A DNA stretch of 64,000 nucleotides from Cytobacillus oceanisediminis 2691 (GCF_000294775.2 NZ_CP015506.1:1277501-1341500), one strand, 5' to 3'. Shown: positions 41,074-50,449, counted from the first letter of the stretch. Notes: generated from the letters alone by a model not told the origin. Translations and numbers: made by a program.

Positions 41074-41967
41074 TCATTTTTGCTCGACCAGCAAACAAGC
41101 TAAGTAAACAGTCAGGGCACTGTTGAAATCTTTTAATTGAAGGCCGGTTTTCTCAGTGAATTTATCCAGCCTGTATTGCAGCGTATTTCGGTGGACATAC
41201 AATTTTTTCGCAGTTAATGAAACGTTGGAGCTGTTCTGTAAAAAAACTTTTATGGTGTGCAGAAGTTCAGAGTCTTCTTGCAGTAAAGAAAGGCGTGAAA
41301 GCAGGCTCTTTTTTAAAATTGCATCCATACTTCCGGTGACAAGAGATGGAAATAGCGTTTCGTATTTCAGCACCTTTTCGGCTGGAAGCAAAGAGGAGGC
41401 TTGCTCAAAAAAACGCTGTTCTTCTTTAAAATAATTGCGCAAATGTGCCTCGAACCTATTCGGAATGCCGATGTAAAAGGCCGTTTTTACAAAAAAATCG
41501 CTTTCAAAAGCATTGGAAATAGCAAGGAATTCTTCTTCGGCTAGTGGGGCGTTAGCTTCCTCTACAATGACTCCTCTAGCTGGTCCGTTCCATAAAATCA
41601 AAATGTCCTTTTCAAAAAAACCTTTAAAAGCAGCTTCCATATCCTCGCGTATCCAATCGCCTTCAGACATCTTAAATTGAACAAGCCTGTACGGAACATC
41701 TTTTGCTAATGATGGAATTTCCCCATTGGAAAATAGGTATTGAAACCAGGCCTGGGAAGCGGGAGCATGGTGAATGGAGCAGTCATGGAATTCAAATAAA
41801 GTTTTTAAGACCATCAGACTGTCTGCTGATACCTCTTGAGATGGGATGCCCAGCCATTGGCCTGAATCCTCATGATGAAGCCAGTACATATCAGAATAAA
41901 AGCTAAAATCAGGTTTTTCATTTTCAAGCAGAGAGCCCGGATATTGGTCATGTAATTTTTTTAACAT
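41074..41967 (-). CDS. yxkF: PucR/CdaR-type transcriptional regulator (YxkF-like)
   Basis: A 297-residue protein whose C-terminal 60 residues form the PucR-type helix-turn-helix (FLQNSSNVSLTAKKLYVHRNTLQYRLDKFTEKTGLQL). The N-terminal 230 residues are an unassigned sensor-like region. RBS AAAGGG precedes the ATG. It stands directly upstream of msmX, the B. subtilis yxkF position, with a 113-base gap. Its target is probably msmX or carbohydrate genes (inference). Confidence 0.87.
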   Translation of the reverse strand: MLKKLHDQYPGSLLENEKPDFSFYSDMYWLHHEDSGQWLGIPSQEVSADSLMVLKTLFEFHDCSIHHAPASQAWFQYLFSNGEIPSLAKDVPYRLVQFKMSEGDWIREDMEAAFKGFFEKDILILWNGPARGVIVEEANAPLAEEEFLAISNAFESDFFVKTAFYIGIPNRFEAHLRNYFKEEQRFFEQASSLLPAEKVLKYETLFPSLVTGSMDAILKKSLLSRLSLLQEDSELLHTIKVFLQNSSNVSLTAKKLYVHRNTLQYRLDKFTEKTGLQLKDFNSALTVYLACLLVEQK

Positions 41968-42095
41968 ATCATTACCCTTTAGTTTGATAAATTTTTGTGT
42001 TTCTTATATTATAGCAGTTATAATTTAATTGAAAAAATTAACTTATTCTGTGAATGTTTCTATAAAGTGAATTGAAAGTGTAAGGGGGGAGACTC

Positions 42096-42356
42096 ATGGA
42101 ATATTCACCGGAAATGAAAAACCGCTTGAAGAGGCTGGAAGGGCAGGTGCGGGGTGTTATCCGAATGATGGAAGAAGAAAAACACTGCAAGGATGTTGTA
42201 ACGCAATTATCTGCCGTCCGTTCTGCAGTTGACCGTGCAATGGGATATATTGTAGCTAAAAATCTTGAGACATGCATTCGGGAAGCTGCTGACGAAGGCA
42301 AAAATGCGGAGAATGCAATTCAGGAAGCAGTGAATATGATTGTGAAAAGCAGATGA
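42096..42356 (+). CDS. cstR: CsoR-family persulfide sensor repressor (CstR-type)
   Basis: The 86-residue all-helical CsoR-family protein keeps the two sensing cysteines (C29 in HCKDVVTQ, C59 in NLETC). The histidine of the copper site, four residues before the second cysteine, is replaced by asparagine (AKNLETC). Loss of that ligand with both cysteines kept is the mark of CstR, which senses persulfides, not Cu(I). Two CstR-like operators lie at the persulfide operon 37 kb away; none was seen here. RBS AAGGGGGGAG. Single gene followed by an intergenic repeat. Confidence 0.85.
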   Translation: MEYSPEMKNRLKRLEGQVRGVIRMMEEEKHCKDVVTQLSAVRSAVDRAMGYIVAKNLETCIREAADEGKNAENAIQEAVNMIVKSR

Positions 42357-42358
42357 TT

Positions 42359-42605
42359 AAAAAAGCGGAAGGCGCCCGCTTATTAAAGGAACTCAGACTA
42401 AAAACGCCACGCCTGTGGCAGTGTCTGCATGACTCACACCTCCCAAAAGCTCCGCTTTCGGTCGTGCAATGTTTATGCTGACGAAGCCTTCCTTGTCCTG
42501 TGGGACTCAAGCATAAGACGAGCGTGCTGAAAGGTTGTACTTTAACCTTTTGGGTGGATTGGCTTAGACCCGAAAGCCGATGGTACAGGAGCTAAACGGT
42601 ATCTA
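42359..42605. repeat. Composite intergenic repeat, second copy
   Basis: It begins AAAGCGGAAGGCGC and contains AGACTAAAAACGCCACG, GTCTGCATGAC and CTCAAGCATAAGACGAG, matching blocks in the region at 32515-32850. Internal hairpins such as GGTTGTACTTTAACC are present. No gene is visible. Confidence 0.7.
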
Positions 42606-42667
42606 ATTCAGAATTAATACAATTTAATCCGTATTAAGAGGCACCTGAAGTCAGGTGCCTTTTAATA

Positions 42668-42853
42668 TTAGTCTGCCTCATTTGGAGGTTCTTCCTCATG
42701 CAATTCCCTAGCCTGTTCAATATTAACATCATCACCGCGTCCATGAACGGAGCCTCCAGAAAGACCTTCGTTTATGATTCTGTCTATATCCATATAAGCT
42801 TTGTCCCTGCCTTCATAGTTCACGTCCTCTGAAACCTGGCGTTTCTTATCCAT
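42668..42853 (-). CDS. Small acidic Bacillus protein
   Basis: A 61-residue hydrophilic protein (MDKKRQVSEDVNYEGRDKAY then DIDRIINEGLSGGSV and an EEEPPNEAD tail). RBS AAAGGAGCG precedes the ATG and a terminator-like GGCACCTGAAGTCAGGTGCC hairpin lies just downstream. The composition recalls small sporulation-associated DUF4025/YozQ-like proteins, but I could not confirm a family. Low complexity and strong expression signals suggest a real, possibly late-sporulation gene. Confidence 0.75.
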   Translation of the reverse strand: MDKKRQVSEDVNYEGRDKAYMDIDRIINEGLSGGSVHGRGDDVNIEQARELHEEEPPNEAD

Positions 42854-42943
42854 GTTTGAATCGCTCCTTTAAATGATATATCCTGGCGGGATTATTTTTC
42901 CAAAAGAGCTATAAGGTCATACATGGATCCTCTAACTTTTTTC

Positions 42944-43150
42944 TCATTCATACACATGAAATAACATTAATTCGTGGATTTGGGATTTCAGGCTATCCTC
43001 CTGCCCGGCGGGGTCACCGGAAGTCCATTCAATTTTGCCGTCAGGATGATAGATGCCAGTCATTTTTTGCTTTTTAAAATAAAAAGAAAATGTCCATCCC
43101 GGCAATTGTTTATTTTCATATAAAGGTTTGAATTGAAAGTGTGTCAGCAT
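42944..43150 (-). CDS. yheE: YheE family protein
   Basis: The 68-residue product starts at the ATG after GGAGGAATCC; a longer frame to 43231 lacks family sequence. It has an aromatic-rich beta core (HFQFKPLYENKQLPGWTFSFYFKKQKMTGIYHPDGKIEW) and an acidic C-terminal helix. Size and place, next to the YheC/D cluster, match B. subtilis YheE. Function unknown. Confidence 0.83.
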   Translation of the reverse strand: MLTHFQFKPLYENKQLPGWTFSFYFKKQKMTGIYHPDGKIEWTSGDPAGQEDSLKSQIHELMLFHVYE

Positions 43151-43246
43151 TAGGATTCCTCCAGATGTTGTAATATCCCGTTTAATGTTCCTCAAAAGGG
43201 GAATGGAATAGATATAGAAACATTTTAACATTAAAAGGAGGCAAAG

Positions 43247-43420
43247 ATGATGAAGAGAAACAATAAATTTATGATGTCAGCCATGGCACTTGGAGCAGCT
43301 TATTTAATGAGAAATCCGGAGGCACGCCAAAAGCTTAAAGACCAGTTTAAATCATTCGCCGGAAGTGCCTCTAAAAAAGATAAAATGAAGACAGCGAAAA
43401 GCCCTGTAACGACTTATTAA
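43247..43420 (+). CDS. Small protein, 57 residues, divergent from yheE
   Basis: AAAAGGAGG lies seven or so bases before ATGATG (43247 or 43250). The product begins MMKRNNKFMMSAMALGAAYL and continues MRNPEARQKLKDQFKSFAGS with a Lys-rich tail. It has a short hydrophobic N-terminal helix followed by a basic amphipathic helix, like YtxH- or DUF3918-type Bacillus micro-proteins. Membrane-surface attachment is plausible. The gene ends before a strong bidirectional terminator. Confidence 0.72.
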   Translation: MMKRNNKFMMSAMALGAAYLMRNPEARQKLKDQFKSFAGSASKKDKMKTAKSPVTTY

Positions 43421-43460
43421 TCCTTTTGCGGTTTTGGATGGCACTTGTAAAAAATCGCAT

Positions 43461-43498
43461 AAAAATAGCCGTGCACACTATGGTGTACGGCTATTTTT
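43461..43498. terminator. Bidirectional terminator
   Basis: AAAAATAGCCGT-GCAC / GTGT-ACGGCTATTTTT, a very stable stem between the small plus-strand gene and the ATP-grasp operon. Confidence 0.93.
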
Positions 43499-44677
43499 AT
43501 TGATGTGCCAGAACCCCGCCAGCGAGAAAAATAAGCGGGTCAGTTCTTCAATTCTTTTTTCTTCTATCCAGACTTCATCAAAACTCATTGGCTTGGAATT
43601 TATTTCATAAATTACATAAGTGCCCTGGTCAGTTAATCCTGCATCAATAGAGTATTCTCCATAAAAACCTTTTGTCTTCTCAAGGAGCTTTCCTGCTTCC
43701 GCAACTGCAGAATGAATAAACTCATCATGTTCTTGCGTACGGACACTTTCATATGGAATCATTACACCGCCATTCGGTATGTGTGTTGTAATATCCTGGT
43801 CCTTAGACTGCCTGATGCCTATCCCTGTAACAGAATAGTTGCCTTCGCTGAAATGGGCCAGAATTCTAAAATCAAATCGCTTCCCTTCCTTTCTGGCAGG
43901 GCTGATCGCTTTCTGTGCCATATAAGGTTTATTCGTCAGGAGAATACCCCATTGGTTCCAGAAATTTTTATAATCAGTGTAACTGAATGAATCGTGCAGA
44001 CCGTTCAATCGCATTCCATTTCCCAGTTGGCTTAAATGATAAATCCCTTTGCCCTTGGACCCGTTTGCGGGCTTTAAGTAGATATTATTATATTTGCGGA
44101 TAAAGTTCTTAAGCTCTTTTGGACCTGAGACAAGAATGGTTTCAGGAATATACTCCTGCAGCGGGGGATGGTCCTTAAATAACTGGAAAACTTCGAATTT
44201 GTCCAGAAAACCCGGGTTGAAAAATGGAATATTATGTTCCTTAAAAAAACGGCTCGCTTTATGAAAGGCTTCTGTTTTTTCAATTTTCCGGAAAGGCACC
44301 CTGTTGTAGACAAGATGAGGAAGAGGGCACCTTGCCTCAATCCATTTATCCAGCTGGGGAAAATAAATATAGCCATTTACGGAATTCGCCTCCAGGTCTT
44401 CTGCCGTAAATACAAAGGAAACTCCATTTTGCTGTAGTATGTTTTTCTGCAGTGCCTTAAATAAAGGGCCATTGCCTGCGATAGACTGGTCCTTTCCTTT
44501 TCCGGTCAGGATTCCTATCACCGGTCCTGCATTATCGTTTTGCATTGACAATGAAAAGGAAATCAAATTTTGTTCCGCCTTCGGTCCAATGGTGCTTAAA
44601 GGATGAGGATCCCTTCCAAGTGTACAGCTGGTGCTGCTGAACCATGTCCTGCTGGCCCAGTCATAATAAATCTTCAT
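43478..44677 (-). CDS. YheC/YheD-type ATP-grasp protein, fourth gene of the cluster
   Basis: A 399-residue ATP-grasp enzyme of the YheCD group. Marks are PVIGILTG, the LPHLVYNRVPFRKIE motif, the nucleotide loop YLKPANGSKGKGIYHL, RFDFRILAHF, the TTHIPNGGV loop, and EYSIDAGLTDQGTYVIYEINSKP with the magnesium-binding E and N. All active-site elements are kept. YheC/D are known as spore-coat-associated proteins; the ligase product is not known. It overlaps the third gene by four bases. Its paralogues upstream share the same motif order. Confidence 0.9.
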   Translation of the reverse strand: MKIYYDWASRTWFSSTSCTLGRDPHPLSTIGPKAEQNLISFSLSMQNDNAGPVIGILTGKGKDQSIAGNGPLFKALQKNILQQNGVSFVFTAEDLEANSVNGYIYFPQLDKWIEARCPLPHLVYNRVPFRKIEKTEAFHKASRFFKEHNIPFFNPGFLDKFEVFQLFKDHPPLQEYIPETILVSGPKELKNFIRKYNNIYLKPANGSKGKGIYHLSQLGNGMRLNGLHDSFSYTDYKNFWNQWGILLTNKPYMAQKAISPARKEGKRFDFRILAHFSEGNYSVTGIGIRQSKDQDITTHIPNGGVMIPYESVRTQEHDEFIHSAVAEAGKLLEKTKGFYGEYSIDAGLTDQGTYVIYEINSKPMSFDEVWIEEKRIEELTRLFFSLAGFWHINKNSRTP

Positions 44678-46038
44678 CTGAATATTTCCTGGGGCTTCAT
44701 AATGGATGCTTCGGCAAGGAAGACTGCAAATGCAAGCGAAAGCTTGCGGGTAAGAAAGTCGAACTCCCGGAGTTGAGGATGTTTAAATATAGATCTGCCA
44801 GGCTTTGAGTTTGCTTCGAAAAGCCATACATGGCCATTTCGGTCCAATCCAAAGTCAAAGCCGATTTCACCAATGATTCCTTCCATGTTCCGTTCCAGGG
44901 CCTTGCTGATTTTTAATGCCGCCTCACTCAATTTTTCCACTGCTGCCGCTTTTTCAGCATCGGATTCAAACAACTCTTCCAGGGTTTTGATTTCACCGCC
45001 GCTTTTAACATGAGTTGTAACACTGCCATGTCCAGCCATTTTTGCAGCTGAAGCTGTTACATTCCATTCCCCATTTTCATCTTTATTCGTATGAATCCTG
45101 AAATCAATTGTCCTCTGTTCATGGCGGAGCAAGTGGATTCCCTGCTGAACAAGCATCCGGCTTAAACTCCGTCCTGCAAAAATATTCCCCATCAAATTTT
45201 CCAGACTGTTAAACTTTCTCAGGCGGTTTTCATCCCGAACTCTATACCGGCAATAATAATGCCCATCCTTTTTATCATAAATTATTTGATGAATTCCAAG
45301 CCCCAGGCTTCCATTAATCGGTTTTAGGAAAACATGACCATAATCAGCCAGCATTCTTTCAATGACAGAAAATGAAGAAAAAGGGTGGGTTTCCGGCAAG
45401 TAGTGACTAATATCCTCATCGTTCTGCAGTCTTTCATAAACATCCAATTTATTAAAGAATCCAGGATTATACCAGGGAATTAAATAGTCTTTCTGCAGGC
45501 GGTCACGAACTTCTTTAAGTTCGTTTCTTCTTTCGCTTTTCCTATTAGGAAGCCGATCATATACAACATTCGGAAAAGGCACTTCAAACGTTTCCCATCC
45601 TTCCTCATGATAGAAAAGCCCCCTGATTGTTCCTTGTTCCCAGTTGATATGCTGGTCACCGAACAAATACGGAATTGCTCCAACCGTTTTTTTGACAGAA
45701 AGCAACTTGGCAAAAAACAGGGTCCGGTCCCCGACTGGCCTTAAAGGAAAGGAGGTGAAGCCTGATGTGAAGATTCCTACAAGCGGGCCGAGGTACAGTG
45801 TCCCCTTATTGGCAAATGCATGCAAAGGAATCTTGAGATCAGGGAAATGCAGTGCATCTGCCACATCTTTACTTATGACGATGGAGTTTTTCTTTGTTTT
45901 CTGAAGTAAGAAAGCGGCATCTTTTGAGTATGTGCCAAAGGCCAATTTCGTCAAATGAGTATGAAGGTTAAGCTCGTTAGGAATATAAACTGTTTTGGAG
46001 GCAGAATCGGAAATTTCAATTTGATATTGTTTTCTCAT
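44674..46038 (-). CDS. yheD: Spore-coat-associated ATP-grasp protein YheD
   Basis: The product (454 residues) has the length of B. subtilis YheD. It shows LGPLVGIFTSGF, NVVYDRLPNRKSE, FLKPINGSLGLGIHQI, TIDFRIHTNKD, VTTHVKSGGE and GEIGFDFGLDRNGHVWLFEANSKPGRSIF, the complete ATP-grasp motif set. The N-terminal 80 residues are a beta-rich domain shared with the first gene of the cluster. It carboxylate-activates an unknown acceptor, probably on spore coat material during sporulation. It overlaps yheC by 23 bases. Confidence 0.93.
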   Translation of the reverse strand: MRKQYQIEISDSASKTVYIPNELNLHTHLTKLAFGTYSKDAAFLLQKTKKNSIVISKDVADALHFPDLKIPLHAFANKGTLYLGPLVGIFTSGFTSFPLRPVGDRTLFFAKLLSVKKTVGAIPYLFGDQHINWEQGTIRGLFYHEEGWETFEVPFPNVVYDRLPNRKSERRNELKEVRDRLQKDYLIPWYNPGFFNKLDVYERLQNDEDISHYLPETHPFSSFSVIERMLADYGHVFLKPINGSLGLGIHQIIYDKKDGHYYCRYRVRDENRLRKFNSLENLMGNIFAGRSLSRMLVQQGIHLLRHEQRTIDFRIHTNKDENGEWNVTASAAKMAGHGSVTTHVKSGGEIKTLEELFESDAEKAAAVEKLSEAALKISKALERNMEGIIGEIGFDFGLDRNGHVWLFEANSKPGRSIFKHPQLREFDFLTRKLSLAFAVFLAEASIMKPQEIFR

Positions 46039-47119
46039 GATTCGTACTCCTTTCTAATTCCTTATTGGCTGCCAGGAATTTGGCATAGTGAAGGGGAGCA
46101 GTATATAATTCTTCCTTCTTTTCAGGCTGGCTGTTCAGGATGGTTTTTCTGCCTGGTTTTGAGTTAATATCCAGAATCCAAATGGAGCCGTTGTTTTCCA
46201 CTCCAATATCAATTCCTATTTCAAATAGCGGAGGAAGCTTTCGTTCAAGCGCAGCGGGAAGAGTATCGATAATGTCATAAAGCTCATCGCAAAGAAAACT
46301 CCTCAATGAAGATGGGTATTCAATAATCCAGTCCTCAAAAGAAATATTGCTGCCGCCAGTGCTTAAATTGGAAACGATGCCGCCATTTCTGCCTGCCCGG
46401 ATGCCCCGGCCCAGCTCCTTCCAGGTGCCATTCATGTCCTTTTGAAGCAAAATCCTTATATCAAAGGGCTGTTCTTCCTTGTTCGATAGATTCACATATG
46501 GCTGGAAGAGGTACTGCCGTTTTGCGGTCAGGTTATTAAGCCAGCCCGCTGCTTTTTCAGCGCTTTCAAAGCTGCGGGAAACCTGAGCATTCTTTTTATC
46601 TGTTTTAACAAGAATGTTTTTGCCTGTTTTCTCAATATAATAGATTCCGTGCCCCTGTGAACCGCTAGCGGGTTTTAATATGAGGGGATGATCAGGCAGG
46701 AGGCTGTCTAAGAACCTGTCAGCATCAGTATAGGGTGCTGTTTTCAGCAAATAGGGTGAAATGTTTGTGCAGGAGAGGATTTCATATAATTCAAGCTTAT
46801 TAGGCAAGCCGTAGCCAAGAAATTGGATGTCACTTCTTGCCTTGAGCCAATTCACGATGGACATGCATTGTTTCGAGTGGGAATCATTTCCGTAAAAACA
46901 GCGATCATAAAGGATTTCTGGCGCTGTAAATTCTGCTGGCTCCCATCCGTCTGAAGCAGGGTTATAGAAATCACCTGTAATTCTTTCTGTAATAGGATTG
47001 ATATCTGAAGGCACAAACCGGAAGCAGTTAATGTTATATTCATTAGCTCTTCTGGCCAATTCCATAAAATATGGCTGTTCACTCCGTTTGTTCAATGTCA
47101 TGATTCCGAATGAAAGCAT
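46016..47119 (-). CDS. yheC: Spore-coat-associated ATP-grasp protein YheC
   Basis: The 367-residue product is close to YheC length (no N-terminal beta domain). It starts MLSFGIMTLNKRSEQPYFMELARRA at the ATG after AAAAGGAGGATT; a longer frame to 47161 is rejected. Motifs are APEILYDRCF, LILKPASGSQGHGIYYI, PFDIRILLQKD, IVSNLSTGGSN and EIGIDIGVENNGSIWILDINSKPGRKTI. The start lies 41 bases inside the preceding gene, so the cluster is one translationally coupled operon. Confidence 0.92.
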   Translation of the reverse strand: MLSFGIMTLNKRSEQPYFMELARRANEYNINCFRFVPSDINPITERITGDFYNPASDGWEPAEFTAPEILYDRCFYGNDSHSKQCMSIVNWLKARSDIQFLGYGLPNKLELYEILSCTNISPYLLKTAPYTDADRFLDSLLPDHPLILKPASGSQGHGIYYIEKTGKNILVKTDKKNAQVSRSFESAEKAAGWLNNLTAKRQYLFQPYVNLSNKEEQPFDIRILLQKDMNGTWKELGRGIRAGRNGGIVSNLSTGGSNISFEDWIIEYPSSLRSFLCDELYDIIDTLPAALERKLPPLFEIGIDIGVENNGSIWILDINSKPGRKTILNSQPEKKEELYTAPLHYAKFLAANKELERSTNHEKTISN

Positions 47120-48494
47120 GCTGTAATCCTCCTTTTTGGATAAATGATAAAGCCGTTGCATATTCGATCAGCGCCTTGGCTGATGGCCTTACTCTTTTTT
47201 CTTTGTCTTCGAAATTTTTAGAGGGCTTAGAATTCACTTCGATGATCCATAGCTTTCCATTTGTATCTAAACCAATATCAATTCCGAGTTCTCCGACAAG
47301 CCCTTCGCATTTCTGGCTGATGATTGTTGCTGTTTCAACAGCAAGCTCTTTCAATAAGGCCAGCTGCTGAACCGCTGTTTTCTGATCAGACAGCAACGAG
47401 AAAATTCTGAGAGGCTTCATGATTTCACCGCCTCTGGCAATGTTTGAAACAAATTGCTGCTCAGCAGAAATCCTTGCCACTGCAGAAGTGGCTTTCCAGA
47501 TATCCTGAAAATTTTTGTGGCAGAGCACCCGGAAATCAAGCTGCCTGTTTTTAAAGGTTTGCAGAGGGATGGCCTGCTGAGCCAGAAAAATTGATTTTCT
47601 TTGGTATTGCTGGAACCACTGTACAAAACGGGTATAATTTTTGAAAGTGATTGTATTCTCCCTGCCGTTTCCGGTCGATAGTTCTGTCATGATTTCTTCG
47701 CCGTTTAAACTTAGCCTGATAATATTCCGGCCCTGGCTGCCGTGGACGGGCTTTAGGAATAATAATCTGTGTCTGGCCAGCATATCTTTGATGGTTTGTT
47801 CATTTGCAATGGCCGTATCAGGCAGATAAGGCTGCATATGATCCTCAGAAAAGAGCAGGTCATGAACTTCCTGTTTTGATAGAAAACGGTCATTAAACAC
47901 TGGGATATTAAATTTTATAAGGCTGTTTTTAAATGATTGAAAAGAGGTACTTGCTTCAAGTATTCGGGAGTGAATCCGGTTATAGATTACACTCGGCAAA
48001 GGAACCGGACTTTTTATCCATTTTCTATCCTGCAGGCAGTATCCATGCAGACTGCCTGCAATGAAGTCCCGAAAGTGAAACACATAAAAAAACCCTCCCA
48101 TATTTGAAACCACTTCATGCAATTCTTCGCAAAAAGAATGAATAGAGCGGAAATCAGGCTCTTCGCCATTATCATTGAAATCTGTCATCAGCCCTATAAT
48201 CGGTCCGGCAGTAATAGTAAGGTCCTTTCTGGAATAACTGGCAACAAAATGGAGATCTTCAATTGGCAAGCAGCATTCCTGAAGAAGCGGCTCACTGAAA
48301 CCAAGCTCATCTTTCGTAATGTTTGCTCCTTCAATGGTTATCTGAAAGGTGTGCTTGCCGATCTGCAGCAAATGGGGCATTTGCAAATCAATATTCCAGT
48401 AATGGACGAGAGAATGGCTAATTTTAATGCGAAATTGATTTTCCTGAAACATTTTTACCGGAACAATCGTAATAGGCAATAAAGAAACTGACAT
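47079..48494 (-). CDS. YheC/YheD-type ATP-grasp protein, first gene of the cluster
   Basis: A 471-residue protein with the YheD layout: an N-terminal beta-rich domain (about 1-110) and a full ATP-grasp domain (SVIYNRIHSRILE, FLKPVHGSQGRNIIRL, QLDFRVLCHKN, FVSNIARGGEIM, GELGIDIGLDTNGKLWIIEVNSKPSKNF). Start ATG 48494 lies seven bases after GAGG; 48500 is possible. It is a paralogue of YheD, giving with the others four ATP-grasp enzymes where I recall two in B. subtilis. Probably sporulation-expressed; no sigma-E or sigma-K box could be fixed with confidence. Confidence 0.9.
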   Translation of the reverse strand: MSVSLLPITIVPVKMFQENQFRIKISHSLVHYWNIDLQMPHLLQIGKHTFQITIEGANITKDELGFSEPLLQECCLPIEDLHFVASYSRKDLTITAGPIIGLMTDFNDNGEEPDFRSIHSFCEELHEVVSNMGGFFYVFHFRDFIAGSLHGYCLQDRKWIKSPVPLPSVIYNRIHSRILEASTSFQSFKNSLIKFNIPVFNDRFLSKQEVHDLLFSEDHMQPYLPDTAIANEQTIKDMLARHRLLFLKPVHGSQGRNIIRLSLNGEEIMTELSTGNGRENTITFKNYTRFVQWFQQYQRKSIFLAQQAIPLQTFKNRQLDFRVLCHKNFQDIWKATSAVARISAEQQFVSNIARGGEIMKPLRIFSLLSDQKTAVQQLALLKELAVETATIISQKCEGLVGELGIDIGLDTNGKLWIIEVNSKPSKNFEDKEKRVRPSAKALIEYATALSFIQKGGLQHAFIRNHDIEQTE

Positions 48495-48718
48495 GATCAT
48501 TCCTCATTTGCTAAACTTTATTTGAGCCTTTTCAAAAAATCCGCATGCTGTGTACAAATTGAATGCTAATTTTAACCTGCGGCAGAAAGTGCAAAACTCC
48601 CATTGACTAAGTTTTCACTGTATAATGAAAAAATAGGCAAAAGCTGATGCCATATCGTATGTTCTGGGCAATAAAATGGTGCGTCTGGAGAGGCGCTTGT
48701 AACTTAAGGAAGGTAGAG

Positions 48719-49864
48719 ATGAGTATGGAAATTGCAATGACAATAATTTTGATGATGTTAATTGGGGCTCTCATTGGCGGGTTTACTAATTACCTGGCTA
48801 TTAAAATGCTCTTTAAACCTTATAATGCCGTTTACATAGGTAAATGGAAGGTGCCATTTACCCCGGGGCTGATTCCTAAACGACGGGATGAAATGGCTGA
48901 TCAGATGGGTAAGCTTGTTGTCAATCATCTTTTGACACCGGAAAGCATCAAGAAAAAGTTCATCAATGCTCAATTTCAGCGTGATATGACTGGGCTGGTA
49001 CAAAAAGAGCTTGAAACTATCATGCTGTCGGAAAAATCAGCAGAAGACATACTTGAAGCGTTTGGAATCACGGATGGGCAAGCGAAAACAGAAAACCGCA
49101 TTAACTTATTAATTGAGCAGAAATATGAAAAAATCATTAGTGAATATCGGAGCCGGCCCCTTAAAGATGTTATTCCTCAGACTCTTTTGGATAAAATGGA
49201 TGAAAAAATCCCGGCAATCAGTTCAACGATCCTTCAAAAGGGGATTGATTATTTTTCCAGCATTGAAGGCAAAATGAGAATTCAAAGAATGGCAGATGAT
49301 TTTGTCCGTGAACGCAGCGGAATGCTGAGCAACATGCTGCAGATGTTCATGGGGAACATCAATATTGCAGATAAAATTCAGCCGGAAATCATAAAGTTTT
49401 TAAGTAATGAGGGAACGTCGGATTTGATTACAACCCTTTTGAAAAATGAGTGGAGTAAAGTTCTTGAAATGGAAGCTGCAGTTATTGAAGAGCAGCTTGA
49501 AAAAGAACAGATTCTTTCAGTAATAAAGAATATTGCCCATAAGGTCATTAATCTGGAGAGTTTATTTAAAACGCCTTTATCATCTTTTATGGCCCCTTAT
49601 AGGACTGTATTAATAGATGAACTGGCTCCTAAAAGTGTTCAGATGCTTTCTGATTGGCTTTCAGGAAAAACTGAAATGTTCATGGAAAGACTTCGTCTCG
49701 CTGAAATTGTCCGTGAACAAGTCAGCAATTTTTCGGTAGAACGATTGGAAGAAATGGTCTTTTCCATAATAAAAAGCGAGTTAAAAATGATTACTAATTT
49801 AGGGGTCCTCCTTGGGGGGATTATCGGGCTCATTCAGGGATTCATAGCCATATTGATAACTTAA
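48719..49864 (+). CDS. yheB: DUF445 membrane protein YheB
   Basis: A 381-residue DUF445 protein with a membrane segment at each end (MTIILMMLIGALIGGFTNYLAIKML at the N-terminus, LGVLLGGIIGLIQGFIAILI at the C-terminus). The middle is a long, mostly helical soluble part. The start is ATG 48719 after AAGGAAGG; ATG 48725 is equally possible, and an upstream frame from 48647 is not family sequence. B. subtilis YheB is nearly the same size and divergent from the yheC/D genes as here. Function unknown. Confidence 0.92.
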   Translation: MSMEIAMTIILMMLIGALIGGFTNYLAIKMLFKPYNAVYIGKWKVPFTPGLIPKRRDEMADQMGKLVVNHLLTPESIKKKFINAQFQRDMTGLVQKELETIMLSEKSAEDILEAFGITDGQAKTENRINLLIEQKYEKIISEYRSRPLKDVIPQTLLDKMDEKIPAISSTILQKGIDYFSSIEGKMRIQRMADDFVRERSGMLSNMLQMFMGNINIADKIQPEIIKFLSNEGTSDLITTLLKNEWSKVLEMEAAVIEEQLEKEQILSVIKNIAHKVINLESLFKTPLSSFMAPYRTVLIDELAPKSVQMLSDWLSGKTEMFMERLRLAEIVREQVSNFSVERLEEMVFSIIKSELKMITNLGVLLGGIIGLIQGFIAILIT

Positions 49865-49969
49865 GGGTATCGCCTCGCGTTTACTGTCATAGTTTGTTAT
49901 AGTGTAGTGGATGTTCAAAACGGGGAAGATGAATTTTCCTTTTGAATGAGAATCGGAAGGAGTGTTTTT

Positions 49970-50320
49970 ATGGCAGTAAATTTATATGATTCAGCCTATG
50001 AATTAGAAAAAGCGGTGCGGGAAAGCGATGAATATAAGGCATTAAAACAAGCATACGATGATGTAAATGCAGATCCGTCTGCCAAGGCAATGTTTGATAA
50101 CTTCCGTAAAATCCAGATGGAACTTCAGCAAAAACAAATGATGGGCCAGGATATTACACAGGAAGAAGTAGAACAGGCACAAAAGACAGTCGCACTTGTA
50201 CAGCAGCACGCCCAAATTTCAAAGCTTATGGAAGCAGAACAGCGCATGAGCATGATGATTGCAGAAATGAACAAAATCATCATGAAGCCTCTTGAAGATC
50301 TTTATGGTGCAGTTGAATAA
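49970..50320 (+). CDS. yheA: YlbF/YmcA-family protein YheA
   Basis: A 116-residue all-helical protein (AVNLYDSAYELEKAVRESDEY, FDNFRKIQMELQQKQMMGQ, MSMMIAEMNKIIMKPLEDLYG). YlbF and YmcA relatives form the Y-complex that affects RNase Y, competence and sporulation; YheA itself has no assigned role. The start follows GGAAGGAG by eight bases. It lies 105 bases after yheB, as in B. subtilis, with its own terminator. Confidence 0.93.
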   Translation: MAVNLYDSAYELEKAVRESDEYKALKQAYDDVNADPSAKAMFDNFRKIQMELQQKQMMGQDITQEEVEQAQKTVALVQQHAQISKLMEAEQRMSMMIAEMNKIIMKPLEDLYGAVE

Positions 50321-50331
50321 ATCAGCATTGG

Positions 50332-50362
50332 AAACCCCCGGAATTAATTTCGGGGGTTTTTT
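50332..50362 (+). terminator. Terminator of yheA
   Basis: AAACCCCCG / CGGGGGTTT with ten-base loop and TTTTTT. Confidence 0.93.
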
Positions 50363-50449
50363 AATAAGAAAAAGCATCATCTTATATTAAACTGAACGAG
50401 GTTTGGGTACCTTTATGATAGATATTGATTTAAAGAAAGGGGCAGCAAA

